This document shows, in pieces, positions 9,072 through 17,202 of a stretch of DNA of 56,788 nucleotides. The DNA is from Streptomyces xantholiticus (GTDB lineage Bacteria; Actinomycetota; Actinomycetes; Streptomycetales; Streptomycetaceae): contig NZ_BMWB01000035.1 in the NCBI RefSeq assembly GCF_014651015.1, forward strand, positions 1 through 56,788. Direction: 5' to 3'. Each line of letters starts with the position of its first letter. Positions within the stretch are counted from its first letter, which is position 1. A model generated the notes under the pieces. The model was not told where the DNA came from. It did no database searches and worked only from the letters and a program-made list of their open reading frames with translations. Made by a program: the position numbers and the translations under genes.

Positions 9072-9653
9072 ATGACCACGCAACCACCAGCCGGTTACGC
9101 GTACGGCTCCACTCCACCCGGTCCCGTCTCGAGGGACGAGCTGGCCAAGCTGGAAGCGACTGTTCTGTTCACCGCCGATGACGTGCAGGACCTGCGCATG
9201 GCGGGAGACGTGCTGGAGGACCAGGTTGAGGACATCCTGGACGTCTGGTACGGATTCGTGGCCTCACATCCGCACCTCGTAGCCTATTTCGCCACCCCTG
9301 ATGGAAGGGTCCTGGACGATTACCTGGCGCGTGTACGGCAGCGATTCGGCCAGTGGATCATGGACACCTGCCGTCGTCCCCACGACGAGGAGTGGCTCTC
9401 CTACGCGCACGAGATCGGACTCCGCCACACACAGGACAAGAAGAACCAAACCGACCAAGCCGCATCCGTACGTCATATCCCCCTGCGCTACATGGTGGCG
9501 TTCATCTACCCCATCACTGCCACGATCCGCCCGTTCCTGGCGAACAAGGGCCACGACGAGGGGACTGTGGAGCGCATGTACCAAGCCTGGTTCAAATCGG
9601 TGACGCTGCAGACCGCCCTTTGGCTCCAGCCGTACGCCGCCGACACATGGTGA
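9072..9653 (+). CDS. Protoglobin (single-domain haem sensor/carrier globin)
   Basis: A 193-residue protein that matches protoglobins along its full length. The N-terminal extension and pre-helices precede VWYGFVASHPHL, where the Trp-Tyr pair corresponds to the distal B-helix residues of the archaeal protein. EIGLRHTQDKKN then supplies the presumed proximal haem-ligand His (about residue 119). The C-terminal helices include YMVAFIYPITATIRPFL. Protoglobins bind O2, CO and NO and are thought to act in gas sensing or detoxification. There is no attached signalling domain. ATG 9072 has AGGAGAGG just upstream. It is a monocistronic gene with no obvious partner. Confidence 0.9.
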   Translation: MTTQPPAGYAYGSTPPGPVSRDELAKLEATVLFTADDVQDLRMAGDVLEDQVEDILDVWYGFVASHPHLVAYFATPDGRVLDDYLARVRQRFGQWIMDTCRRPHDEEWLSYAHEIGLRHTQDKKNQTDQAASVRHIPLRYMVAFIYPITATIRPFLANKGHDEGTVERMYQAWFKSVTLQTALWLQPYAADTW

Positions 9654-10095
9654 TCGAACCGTCCTGCCAAGAACCGAAGCCTGTGCGCCATGGTGCGGGC
9701 GGCAGCCAGGACCGGCAACACGATGACATCGAGAGCGCCTTCCGCGTCAACCCCGATCGCGCCCCGAATGTGTGGGAACGAGGCAACGGAACGAACCGAC
9801 GGGTGCGGCCGGTGACCGACACAGCCAAGGCGCGGCACGCACACCCGACAGCATTGAACAGGCCCCTCCCCCTCGGCGCCCCGACCTGGGAGGACGTAGA
9901 GAGAAGGCTGTGGGTCATGGGTCCGACTCGCTTTCCGGCGGGCGTTCCCGGCTGCGCGCAGGTGCCACTCCCCCGCCGCCGCCGGGGCGCAGCGCATCGG
10001 CTGCGCCCCAGGGGCCGGGTCGGTCCTGGACGAGTCGCAGCGGGCGGGCCTGGCAGCCCTGTCGAGCACCACTGGAGCCGTCCATGACGAGCAGG
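9654..10095. other. Intergenic stretch with no recognised gene
   Basis: About 440 bp lie between the protoglobin stop and the crotonase stop. Open frames here are Arg/Pro-rich shadows without RBS or family likeness. No convincing hairpin terminator was seen. Confidence 0.5.
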
Positions 10096-11031
10096 TCAGG
10101 CGAACCGCCCGCGCGCCATGGCCTCTTCCAGCGTCGCGGGGTCCAGGCCGGCAACGTCACCTAGCTCCTTGGTGCGGGCCAGGTACGCACGCTGGGCTTC
10201 CAGCGACTCCGTTGTCGTTGTGGTCGCCAGCCACTCGGCGCCCTCGAACCGCAGCCCTTCCTCAAGCGGAAGGCAGCCTCCCTCACGGACGGCTCGCTTC
10301 ACGGCCCCGATGGCCGCTTTCGGCCGTCGGCCCAGCTGGGCGGCGTGCTCGATGGCCGCATCGAGCAGCGCGTCGGGCGGTACGACTCTGTCCACCAGGC
10401 CCATCTCACGGGCGTCGGTCGGGCTGATGGGCGTGCCCTCCAAAGAGATCTGCAGTGCCCGGCGTCCGCCCAGTAGGCGCGCCAGCCGCTGGGTGCCGCC
10501 GGAACCGGGCGGGAACCCGAGGAATATCTCCGGTTGGGAGATGCGATAGGGGCCGTCAGCCATGAAGCGGTAGTCGCAGGCCAGAGCCAGCTCGCAGCCC
10601 CCACCACCCGTGTCCCCGTTCAGGGCCGCAACCCAGACGGCCGACGAGGTCTCGATCGCATGGAAGACGTCCTTCATCTGCTCCCAGGCCATGAGCCCCA
10701 CCAGCGGGGAGCGGGCAAGCAGTGCACTGCCACCCGGCGCCTTGAGAACCGCGCCGGTGGCCCGGAGCCCGACGCGGATGACCGAGGCCCGGAACTTGGG
10801 AGATCGCTTGGCGCCTCCGTGGATCAGCCGTACATCGAAGTGGGCGAGGAACCGCGACGAGTGGGTGCCCGTGAGCACAACGGCGCCCACGCTCGGATCA
10901 CCGTCCGCACGGCGTACCAGCGCCCCGAGTTCCAGGACCATCTCGCGGGTCATCAGCGCGGACGGCGGGCTGTCGAGCCGTGCCACCAGGACGTTGTCAT
11001 GTTGTTCGACGAGGACGGTCTTCTTCGTCAT
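10096..11031 (-). CDS. Enoyl-CoA hydratase/isomerase (crotonase) family protein
   Basis: A 311-residue crotonase-fold protein. The oxyanion-hole and substrate region is seen in SSAVWVAALNGDTGGGGCEL. The two glutamates used by hydratases are both present, in GCELALACDYRF and SQPEIFLGFPPGSGGTQRL. The family acts on acyl-CoA thioesters by hydrating enoyl-CoA or related isomerisation/hydrolysis. It is slightly longer than the usual 260 residues because of a C-terminal helical extension. ATG 11031 has GGAGAGG upstream. It lies downstream of the acyl-CoA dehydrogenase on the same strand, so a two-step beta-oxidation-like unit is likely; an IS110 fragment now sits between them. Confidence 0.88.
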   Translation of the reverse strand: MTKKTVLVEQHDNVLVARLDSPPSALMTREMVLELGALVRRADGDPSVGAVVLTGTHSSRFLAHFDVRLIHGGAKRSPKFRASVIRVGLRATGAVLKAPGGSALLARSPLVGLMAWEQMKDVFHAIETSSAVWVAALNGDTGGGGCELALACDYRFMADGPYRISQPEIFLGFPPGSGGTQRLARLLGGRRALQISLEGTPISPTDAREMGLVDRVVPPDALLDAAIEHAAQLGRRPKAAIGAVKRAVREGGCLPLEEGLRFEGAEWLATTTTTESLEAQRAYLARTKELGDVAGLDPATLEEAMARGRFA

Positions 11032-11069
11032 CTTGCCTCTCCGGGTCAGACACCCCATGTCGTTCGGTG

Positions 11070-11332
11070 TCAAGCGGCATGGAAGCGGGCATGGTGCGAC
11101 GAGGCGGTCGCTTCGTCGTAGGCGGTGCAGGTTTCGAGGCAGCCGTGGAGGATGCCGACGAGACGGTTGCCGACCTGGCGGAAGGCGGCGTTGTGGCCGA
11201 CCTCGCGGGCGCGTTCCTGTCGTCGTACGGGCGCACCCGGGGCGAGGCACCGAGGGCTGCGAACGCTTGGATCCGGAATGCGTCGGCGAGCCAGCTATTC
11301 GGACGCAGCGTGCGGCCCTGGAAGCGGTGCGG
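11070..11332 (-). pseudogene. IS110-family transposase, C-terminal fragment
   Basis: Two minus-strand frames give the end of an IS110-type (DEDD) transposase: FQGRTLRPNSWLADAF and ALGASPRVRPYDDR, then after one indel REVGHNAAFRQVGNRLVGIL and HGCLETCTAYDEATASSHHA, ending at a TGA (11070-11072). This is the conserved C-terminal tail only. It abuts the stop codon of the acyl-CoA dehydrogenase directly and separates it from the crotonase gene. Confidence 0.7.
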
Positions 11333-12478
11333 TCACAGACCGAGGTCGCGGCCGATGATTTCCTTCATGATCTCGTTGGAGCCGGCCCAGATCTTGGTGA
11401 CCCGGGCGTCGCGCCAGGCCCGTGCCACCCGGTACTCGTTCATGAAGCCGTAGCCGCCGTGCAGTTGGACGCAGGCGTCGAGCACGTCGTTCTGCACCTG
11501 CGCGGACCACCACTTGGCCTTCGCCGCGTCCACGGCGGTGAGTTCGCCGTCGTTGTGTGCCATGACCGCCTGGTCGACGAACGCCTGGGCCACCTCCAGC
11601 TGCGTCACCAGTTCGGCGAGCAGGAACTTGTTGTACTGGAAGGAGCCTATCGCCTGGCCGAACGCCTTGCGCTGCTTGGTGTATTCGATGGTCTCCGTGA
11701 GGATCTGCGCGGCGTGCGCGAGGTTGGAGACCGCCGCTCCGAGGCGTTCCTGGGGCAGTCGCTCCATCATGTGGGCGAAGCCCTGATCGACTTCGCCGAT
11801 CACATGGGCGTGCGGTACCCGGACGTTGTCGAAGAACAGCTCCGCCGTGTCGGACTCGGTCTGCCCCACCTTGTCGAGCTTGCGCCCCCGGGTGAACCCC
11901 TCCATCCCCGTCTCCACGCCGAACAGGGTGATGCCACGGGCCTTCTTCTCGGGACTGGTCCGTGCGGCGACCACGACCAGGTCGGCCGAGTAGCCGTTGG
12001 TGATGAAGGTCTTCGACCCGTTGAGCACCCAGGTGTCACCGTCCCGCACCGCGGTGGTGCGCAGGGCCGCGAGATCGGAGCCGCCGCCGGGCTCGGTCAT
12101 CCCGATCGCCGTCACGATCTCCCCGGAGCAGAAGCCGGGCAGCCAGCGGCGCTTCTGCCACTCGGTGGTCAGATCCACCAGGTACGGGGCGACGATGTCG
12201 GTGTGGATGCCCAGGCAGGAGGAGAGTGCCGCGGTCACCTTGGCGAGCTCCTCCGCCAGCACGGTGTTGTACCGATAGTCGCGCGCCTCACCGCCCCCGT
12301 ACTCCTCGGGGATTTCAAGCCCCAGGAAACCCTGCTTGCCGGCCTCGATCCACATGTCGCGCGGGATCGCGGCCGCCTCGATGAACTCCTCGGTACGCGG
12401 GTGGACATGGCGGTGCAGGAACTCCCGTACAGAAGCCCGGAAGGCTTCGTGATCCGCTTCGAACATGCGGCGCTTCAT
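11333..12478 (-). CDS. Acyl-CoA dehydrogenase
   Basis: A 381-residue flavoprotein dehydrogenase of full family length. It oxidises acyl-CoA to enoyl-CoA, passing electrons to ETF. FAD-binding landmarks include AIGMTEPGGGSDLAALRTTA and GSKTFITNGYSADLVVVAAR. The C-terminal domain has LHGGYGFMNEYRVARAWRDA and KIWAGSNEIMKEIIGR. The residue often used as base in medium-chain enzymes is not Glu here (WAGSN), so the base is probably in helix G as in long-chain and isovaleryl-CoA types; this is inference. ATG 12478. A near-perfect operator lies 19-36 bp upstream, and a TetR gene is next upstream on the same strand. Confidence 0.92.
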   Translation of the reverse strand: MKRRMFEADHEAFRASVREFLHRHVHPRTEEFIEAAAIPRDMWIEAGKQGFLGLEIPEEYGGGEARDYRYNTVLAEELAKVTAALSSCLGIHTDIVAPYLVDLTTEWQKRRWLPGFCSGEIVTAIGMTEPGGGSDLAALRTTAVRDGDTWVLNGSKTFITNGYSADLVVVAARTSPEKKARGITLFGVETGMEGFTRGRKLDKVGQTESDTAELFFDNVRVPHAHVIGEVDQGFAHMMERLPQERLGAAVSNLAHAAQILTETIEYTKQRKAFGQAIGSFQYNKFLLAELVTQLEVAQAFVDQAVMAHNDGELTAVDAAKAKWWSAQVQNDVLDACVQLHGGYGFMNEYRVARAWRDARVTKIWAGSNEIMKEIIGRDLGL

Positions 12479-12496
12479 GGTCGGCCACCTCTCAGT

Positions 12497-12514
12497 TGAC
12501 TAAGCGCTTGCTCA
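12497..12514. promoter_or_regulatory. Candidate TetR operator upstream of acyl-CoA dehydrogenase
   Basis: TGACTAAGCGCTTGCTCA is an 18-bp inverted repeat with half-sites TGAnnAAGC / GCTTnnTCA, symmetric at every defined position. It sits 19-36 bp before the dehydrogenase start, where a repressor would block transcription. The adjacent TetR gene is the obvious candidate regulator, although the operator in that regulator's own promoter has a different sequence. Confidence 0.6.
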
Positions 12515-12614
12515 CCCTGCTGGCGGTCAACCTTGCGGGTGCGCGGCGCCGCCGTCAACCACCGGCCGTGACGCCCCGCTATGAGTCGGATCACAGGGCG
12601 CGCCGGTGCCGGGC

Positions 12615-13268
12615 TCAGTCCCGCGGCATGCACAGCGCGTTCGTCCAGAGCTTGGTGACGGTCTCGACGAGCGTGTCGAAGGGAACCGCTTCGCCCAGGG
12701 CGAAGGTCGCGTACGCCAGGCGGCTGACCATCGCGCTCAAGGCCCGGGCGGTGACGTCCGGGTCGAGCTCCGGGTCGGCGAGGCCCGACTGCTGGAGGCG
12801 GGCTATGGCGGCGGCGCTGCGGTCGATGAACACGCGCGACCGTTCCAGCCGCATTCGCACGAACTGCGGGTCGACGGCGGCGGCCTGTTCCATGGCGGCC
12901 ATGAGGCCGGCGTTGCGGCGATAGGACTCCAGGTAGGCGCGGTTGGCGTCCTCGACCCCTCGCCACAGGTCCTTTCGCTCGCCGTCGCCGCCGTCGCTGA
13001 CTCCCGCGTGCAGCATCTCGTCCCGCAGCCGCTCGAGGACGGCGGCGAACACGTCCTCCTTGGATGAGAAGTGTGTGTAGAAGCTGCCGGTGGCCACCTT
13101 CGCCTCGGCTGCGATGTCGACGATGCGGGCGTCCAGATAGCCGTCCCGCTCGAAGATCCGCCGGGCCGCGGCCACCAGGGCGTCATGGGTGCGCTTGCCG
13201 CGCCGGGTACGGGTCCCGGCCGGCCGGGGCTGCGCGGGCTGTCCGGTTCCGGAGTCAGGGGAAGGCAT
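12615..13268 (-). CDS. TetR-family transcriptional regulator
   Basis: A 217-residue regulator. After a basic N-terminal tail the helix-turn-helix occupies about residues 25-70, with AARRIFERDGYLDARIVDIA and KVATGSFYTHFSSKEDVFAA, which match the TetR_N pattern. The remaining helical ligand-binding domain includes WRGVEDANRAYLESYRRN and ends MPRD. It starts at ATG 13268, 56 bp from the divergent DUF2855 gene, and lies upstream of the acyl-CoA dehydrogenase on the same strand. By position it probably represses this acyl-CoA catabolic cluster and itself, with an acyl-CoA or related ligand as inducer; the ligand is inferred, not seen. Confidence 0.92.
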   Translation of the reverse strand: MPSPDSGTGQPAQPRPAGTRTRRGKRTHDALVAAARRIFERDGYLDARIVDIAAEAKVATGSFYTHFSSKEDVFAAVLERLRDEMLHAGVSDGGDGERKDLWRGVEDANRAYLESYRRNAGLMAAMEQAAAVDPQFVRMRLERSRVFIDRSAAAIARLQQSGLADPELDPDVTARALSAMVSRLAYATFALGEAVPFDTLVETVTKLWTNALCMPRD

Positions 13269-13289
13269 GGGTGCATCCTAAACCATGGT

Positions 13290-13309
13290 TGAATCCGAAT
13301 CCGGATTCA
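13290..13309. promoter_or_regulatory. Candidate TetR operator in divergent promoter
   Basis: TGAATCCG and CGGATTCA form a perfect 8-4-8 inverted repeat between the TetR gene (start 13268) and the DUF2855 gene (start 13325). A second dyad, AACCATGGTT (13281-13290), overlaps its edge. A regulator bound here would affect both divergent promoters. Confidence 0.65.
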
Positions 13310-13324
13310 CGTAGTTTGCGGGCC

Positions 13325-14410
13325 ATGGACAACACCACCGCTACCACCGCCTGGAATCTGCTCGTCCGCCGCGACGACCTGTCCACCGCGGAGCTCGCCG
13401 ACGCCCCCGTCCCGCACGTGCGGGACGGCGAGGCGCTGCTGCGCGTCGACCGGGTCGGCCTGACCGCCAACAACGTCACCTACGCCGCACTCGGCGACTC
13501 GTTCCGCTACTGGGAGTTCTTCCCCGCGCCCCGCGCTGGCTGGGGCATCGTCCCCCTTTGGGGCTTCGCCGACGTCGTCGCCTCCCGGGTCGAGGGCATC
13601 GAGACCGGCAGCCGCTACTACGGCTACTTCCCGTCCGCGAGCCACCTGCTGGTGCGCCCCGACCGAGTCGACGAGCGCGGCTTCCGCGAGGCCAGCCCCC
13701 ATCGCCGACCACTGCCCCGGCCCTACAACGCCTACGCCCTCACCACCGGCGACCTCGCCTACGAGGTGGGCCGGGAGGACCTTCACGTTCTGTACCGCCC
13801 GCTGTTCTGGACCTCCTTCATGCTGGCCGACTGGCTCCTCGACAACGCCTGGCTGGGCGCGAAGACCATCGTCCTGTCGTCCGCCTCGAGCAAGACGGCC
13901 TACGGCGCCGCCCACCTGCTCCAGGGACAGGGGTGCGAGGTGGTCGGCCTGACCTCCCCGCGCAACCTCGCCTTCACCGAGGGCCTCGGCTGCTACGACC
14001 GGGTGCTGACCTACGAGGACGTCTCCCGGCTCCCGCGCACACAGACGCTGTACGCCGACTTCGCGGGCGACGAACAGCTGTCCGCCCGGCTCGGCGCCCA
14101 CCTCGGCGACTCGCTCGTGCACCAGGTCGTCGTCGGCATCACCAACCAGGAACCCGCACCCGCCGGCACCCTTGCAGAGACCGGGCCGGGCATGTTCTTC
14201 GCCCCCGACCAGATGCGCAAGCGGATCGGCGACTGGGGGCGAGAAGGACTGGACCACCGCTTCGCCCAGTCGTGGAAGGAGTTCCTGCCCGTGGCCGAGG
14301 GGTGGGTCGACATCGTGCACAGCGACGGCCCGCAGAATCTCGAGCGGGTCTGGCACGAGGTCCAATCAGGGCAGACCTCGCCGCGCACCGGGCACATCAT
14401 CACCCCGTAG
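13325..14410 (+). CDS. DUF2855 family protein
   Basis: A 361-residue protein that matches the DUF2855 family in length and in conserved segments. Examples are VGLTANNVTYAALGDSFRYW near residue 47, APRAGWGIVPLWGFADV near 70, YYGYFPSASHLLVRP near 100, and IVLSSASSKTAYGAAHLLQG near 185. The overall plan resembles a medium-chain dehydrogenase/reductase without obvious zinc ligands, and the SSASSKT segment may be the nucleotide-binding loop. Function is unknown. The gene is divergent from TetR and shares the operator region, so it is probably part of the same acyl-CoA-linked regulon. A strong terminator follows 226 bp downstream. Confidence 0.85.
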   Translation: MDNTTATTAWNLLVRRDDLSTAELADAPVPHVRDGEALLRVDRVGLTANNVTYAALGDSFRYWEFFPAPRAGWGIVPLWGFADVVASRVEGIETGSRYYGYFPSASHLLVRPDRVDERGFREASPHRRPLPRPYNAYALTTGDLAYEVGREDLHVLYRPLFWTSFMLADWLLDNAWLGAKTIVLSSASSKTAYGAAHLLQGQGCEVVGLTSPRNLAFTEGLGCYDRVLTYEDVSRLPRTQTLYADFAGDEQLSARLGAHLGDSLVHQVVVGITNQEPAPAGTLAETGPGMFFAPDQMRKRIGDWGREGLDHRFAQSWKEFLPVAEGWVDIVHSDGPQNLERVWHEVQSGQTSPRTGHIITP

Positions 14411-14635
14411 CGATCGCCGTTGCGCTCGACGTGTGGAGCAGCGCCCCGCCGGATGCCGACTGGGCGACGCCGTCGCTCCAGAGGTGTCTCCAACGCCAGG
14501 CCATCGATGCTCTCAGCACCGCGCTCGACGGCCCGACGAACGCCAAGACACTCAATGCCGACGGCGACGAACCGTCACCCTGCGCTGCCCTTGTCCGCTG
14601 ACGTTGCCGTCAACTACTGCCGTCACGACGCACAG

Positions 14636-14666
14636 AAGCTCCGCCAGAGACAATCTGGCGGAGCTT
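14636..14666. terminator. Bidirectional hairpin terminator
   Basis: AAGCTCCGCCAGA pairs perfectly with TCTGGCGGAGCTT across a five-base loop, a 13-bp stem. It lies between the DUF2855 gene and the convergent immunity-like gene, so it can serve both. Confidence 0.8.
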
Positions 14667-14687
14667 CATATTTGCGCTTGCATGCTT

Positions 14688-15176
14688 TCACAAACCCCAG
14701 GAAGACTCACGGAACTGCCGCACTTGGGACGCGCTCGTAATCCATTCGGAGATGCGATTCCCGTCCTCGTCGACTTCGCAGCGAGGCTCTACGTGCCGCC
14801 ACGGTTCTTGCGGGTCGAACGGTTCATCGAGCTCATCCAGAAAGATGAGCGAATTCTTGACATGGATCACGTCTCCGTCGCGATACATTGGCCAGCAAGA
14901 AATGAAGTTACTGGCTGCCGGATCAGTGATCGAAGCAATCAGGCAAGAGGTCGCTTTCTCGGAGCGTTCGAGTTCCCTCAGGGCACGCTCCCAGCTTCTA
15001 CGGTATTCATCCGCCGACCAGAAGCTCAGATCCATCAGGAACGTCTCCATGAAGCTGCCGACCCTGATCCTGGCGACAGCATCGGAGGATGACGGGGCCG
15101 CACCCTCCGCAACCGGATCGTCGATCACCTCGATTGAGAATTCACTATTCCTTGAGGTAGTTGAGATCTGGGTCAT
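14688..15176 (-). CDS. CdiI-like immunity family protein
   Basis: An intact 162-residue acidic protein with segments FSIEVIDDPV, ARIRVGSFMETFLMDLSFW, TSCLIASITDPAASNF, CWPMYRDGDVIHVKNSLIFL and DEDGNRISEW. These resemble actinobacterial proteins annotated as contact-dependent growth inhibition immunity proteins; the assignment is from memory and not a domain search. Such proteins bind and neutralise a cognate toxin tip in the cytoplasm. Codons are less GC-biased than in the neighbouring metabolic genes. It lies about 2 kb downstream of the RHS toxin, on the same strand, with an ISL3 ruin and the DUF4265 gene between. It could be an orphan immunity gene left from an earlier toxin tip. Confidence 0.55.
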   Translation of the reverse strand: MTQISTTSRNSEFSIEVIDDPVAEGAAPSSSDAVARIRVGSFMETFLMDLSFWSADEYRRSWERALRELERSEKATSCLIASITDPAASNFISCWPMYRDGDVIHVKNSLIFLDELDEPFDPQEPWRHVEPRCEVDEDGNRISEWITSASQVRQFRESSWGL

Positions 15177-15231
15177 AAGTTCCGATCCGTTGTCCTCTGC
15201 GGTTGAACATCTTCCAGCCGTCCGTCACGTT

Positions 15232-16238
15232 ATGGCCATCGACACCGAGACGCATGAGCGGATCGACGTCCTGGCCGACCGCACGGCCGACACCCTGGAA
15301 GCCTGGCGAGCATCAGGGCATCGAGGTCGTACGCCGCGACGGCTCAACCACCTACGCCGAGGCCATCCGCCGGGCCTGCCCGACGCGGTGCAGGTCGCCC
15401 ACCGGTGGCATCTGTGGCACAACCTGTGCGCAGCCGCCCTGAGCGAGGTCAAGGCGCACAGCACCTGCTGGGCCACCGTGCTGGACGCGCCCCTCTACGA
15501 CGGGCCCCGCGCACAGACCACCCTGGAACGCCGGCATCAGGTCCACGACCTGCTCGACCGGGGCGTGGGCCTGCTCGAATGCGCCCGCCGCCTGCAACTG
15601 GCCCTGAACACCGTCAAACGCTACGCCCGCGCCGACCAGCCCGAGCGCATGTTCCGCGTCCCCAAGTACCGTGCCGGCCTCGTCGACCCCTACCGCGAAC
15701 ACCTGCGCAAACGCCGGGCCGATGACCCCGCCGTCCCCGTCCAGCACCTCTTCGACGAGATCAAAGCCCTCGGCTTCACCGGCTGCCTCAACCTCCTGCA
15801 CAGGTACATCAACCAAGGCCGCGTGGACGCCGACCGCAGCCACATCACCGCCCGCAGGCTCGCCCGGATGCTGCTCACCAGGCCCGACAACCTCAAGGCC
15901 GAGCATCACGACCTCCTGGCCCGGCTCACCGCCGCCTGCCCCGAAATGACCCAACTGGCCGCCCGTATCGGGAGCTTCGCCCAGCTCTTGAAGCCCGCCC
16001 GGGAAATGCCGACACGCTCGGACTCTGGATCGCCCAGGTCCGCGCAGCCGCTCTGCCGCATCTGCACGCCTTCACCCGGGGCTTGGAGCGCGACCGTGAC
16101 GCTGTGATCGCCGCATTCACACTCTCGTACCACAACGGCGGAACCGAAAGCCTCAAGACCAAGACCAAGCTGATCGCGCGCCAGATGTAGGGTCGGGCAT
16201 GCTTCAGCCTTCTCCGCCACCGCATCCTACTCGGTTAG
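15232..16238 (+). pseudogene. ISL3-family transposase, multiply disrupted
   Basis: The plus-strand pieces follow the ISL3 order: MAIDTETHERIDVLADRTAD, then EHQGIEVVRRDGSTTYAEAI in a second frame, then QVAHRWHLWHNL, a long helical central part, then ADTLGLWIAQVRAAALPHLH in another frame, then NGGTESLKTKTKLIARQM. There are at least three indels (near 15305, 15375 and 16005). The reading also meets an amber codon at 16188-16190 where related proteins have a residue before GRA; the frame beyond it continues GRACFSLLRHRILLG to a second stop. The N-terminal zinc-binding part is missing. Confidence 0.8.
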
Positions 16239-16509
16239 CGTCGCTCTCCGTCACAACCGAATGTGAGACAGGGCCTAACGATTTACAGTCCCTGTACCGG
16301 CATAGCCGAGGCACCCCCCGGTCGGTGGATGGGCGTTTACCCGGGCTGACAAGCGCGTTCCCGTCCCTGCCAGCAGCACCTCCCTGATCGAGACGTGGAA
16401 CCCGGCGGCCACCCGACGCGACAGCCGGGCCATCATCCTGACCACGACCAGCCTGAACAACCGAAACGGCCCGCCGAAGAAACCGACGGACCGTCACGAA
16501 AGATCGAAG
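16239..16509. other. Short stretch between ISL3 ruin and DUF4265 gene
   Basis: The first 40 bp probably contain the right end of the ISL3 remnant. The rest holds only short, Arg-rich frames on both strands and no recognisable gene. Confidence 0.4.
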
Positions 16510-16998
16510 CTAGCGTGGGTTTGCGCCTACCCAAACATTACCGATGCAGGATTCCTCGTAATCCCACCAGTCGGCTTCAGAGCCTTGAATGAGGAGCCCC
16601 TTTACACCGGGAATATCTGCCGAAGGCGGCACGCTGAGAGCAATCATGCCGAATTTCTCAATCGCTTCAGCATGTACTCCCAGCGGCGAGAAGATATCTA
16701 CAACCCCCTGGGGGTCTCCTGCAAACCGGCCCGACCCGTAGGGAATGATGCGCACTGTGCAGTTCCCCGACCAGGAAACTTTCCCAACCGCCGCAAAAGC
16801 CCCACGGGCGTCCGTGCGGGTCCTTACGATGTCATTTAGCGCGAGGTCTCGCACGAACCACGGCACGTTATCAATTCGAACTAGATCGACATCCACCGGA
16901 ATGGCCCACAGTCTCTCACTGGCCACGGGGGGCCATCCATCGTTCTGTTCGAGCTGGAATACAACTCGGACCCGATCGTTCACTTCACCCTCAGGCAT
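16510..16998 (-). CDS. DUF4265 protein, putative immunity to the RHS toxin
   Basis: A 162-residue protein. The core FQLEQNDGWPPVASERLWAI followed by VDLVRIDNVPWFVRDLALND is the DUF4265 signature. DUF4265 proteins are found downstream of polymorphic toxins and are proposed immunity proteins. Here the gene is the first one after the RHS/HNH toxin, on the same strand, about 200 bp beyond its stop, which is the classic toxin-immunity order. The ATG at 16998 is preferred over the longer frame because GGTGGAG lies five bases upstream. Third-codon GC is visibly lower than in the RHS body. The role is inferred from position and family. Confidence 0.75.
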   Translation of the reverse strand: MPEGEVNDRVRVVFQLEQNDGWPPVASERLWAIPVDVDLVRIDNVPWFVRDLALNDIVRTRTDARGAFAAVGKVSWSGNCTVRIIPYGSGRFAGDPQGVVDIFSPLGVHAEAIEKFGMIALSVPPSADIPGVKGLLIQGSEADWWDYEESCIGNVWVGANPR

Positions 16999-17202
16999 CG
17001 TCACTCCACCAGTATGCACCCAAGGCGGCAGGTGGTAGGCGGGGCGGGTGGGCGTCACGCCAAGCGACTACCACCCGCACCACCACCAGGGCGCCCTCAC
17101 AGCCAGCGGGAGCAATCAGCTCGCCCTCAAACCCTGGTTAGGCGGAGTTGAGCCCGCCGCCCGCCGCTCTCGAAACGATGCTTGATTACATGGATCGCCC
17201 AG

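Noticed and set aside
10610..12499. A 629-codon plus-strand frame opposite crotonase and acyl-CoA dehydrogenase
   Set aside because: Both minus-strand genes have complete family motifs; the plus frame is their shadow.
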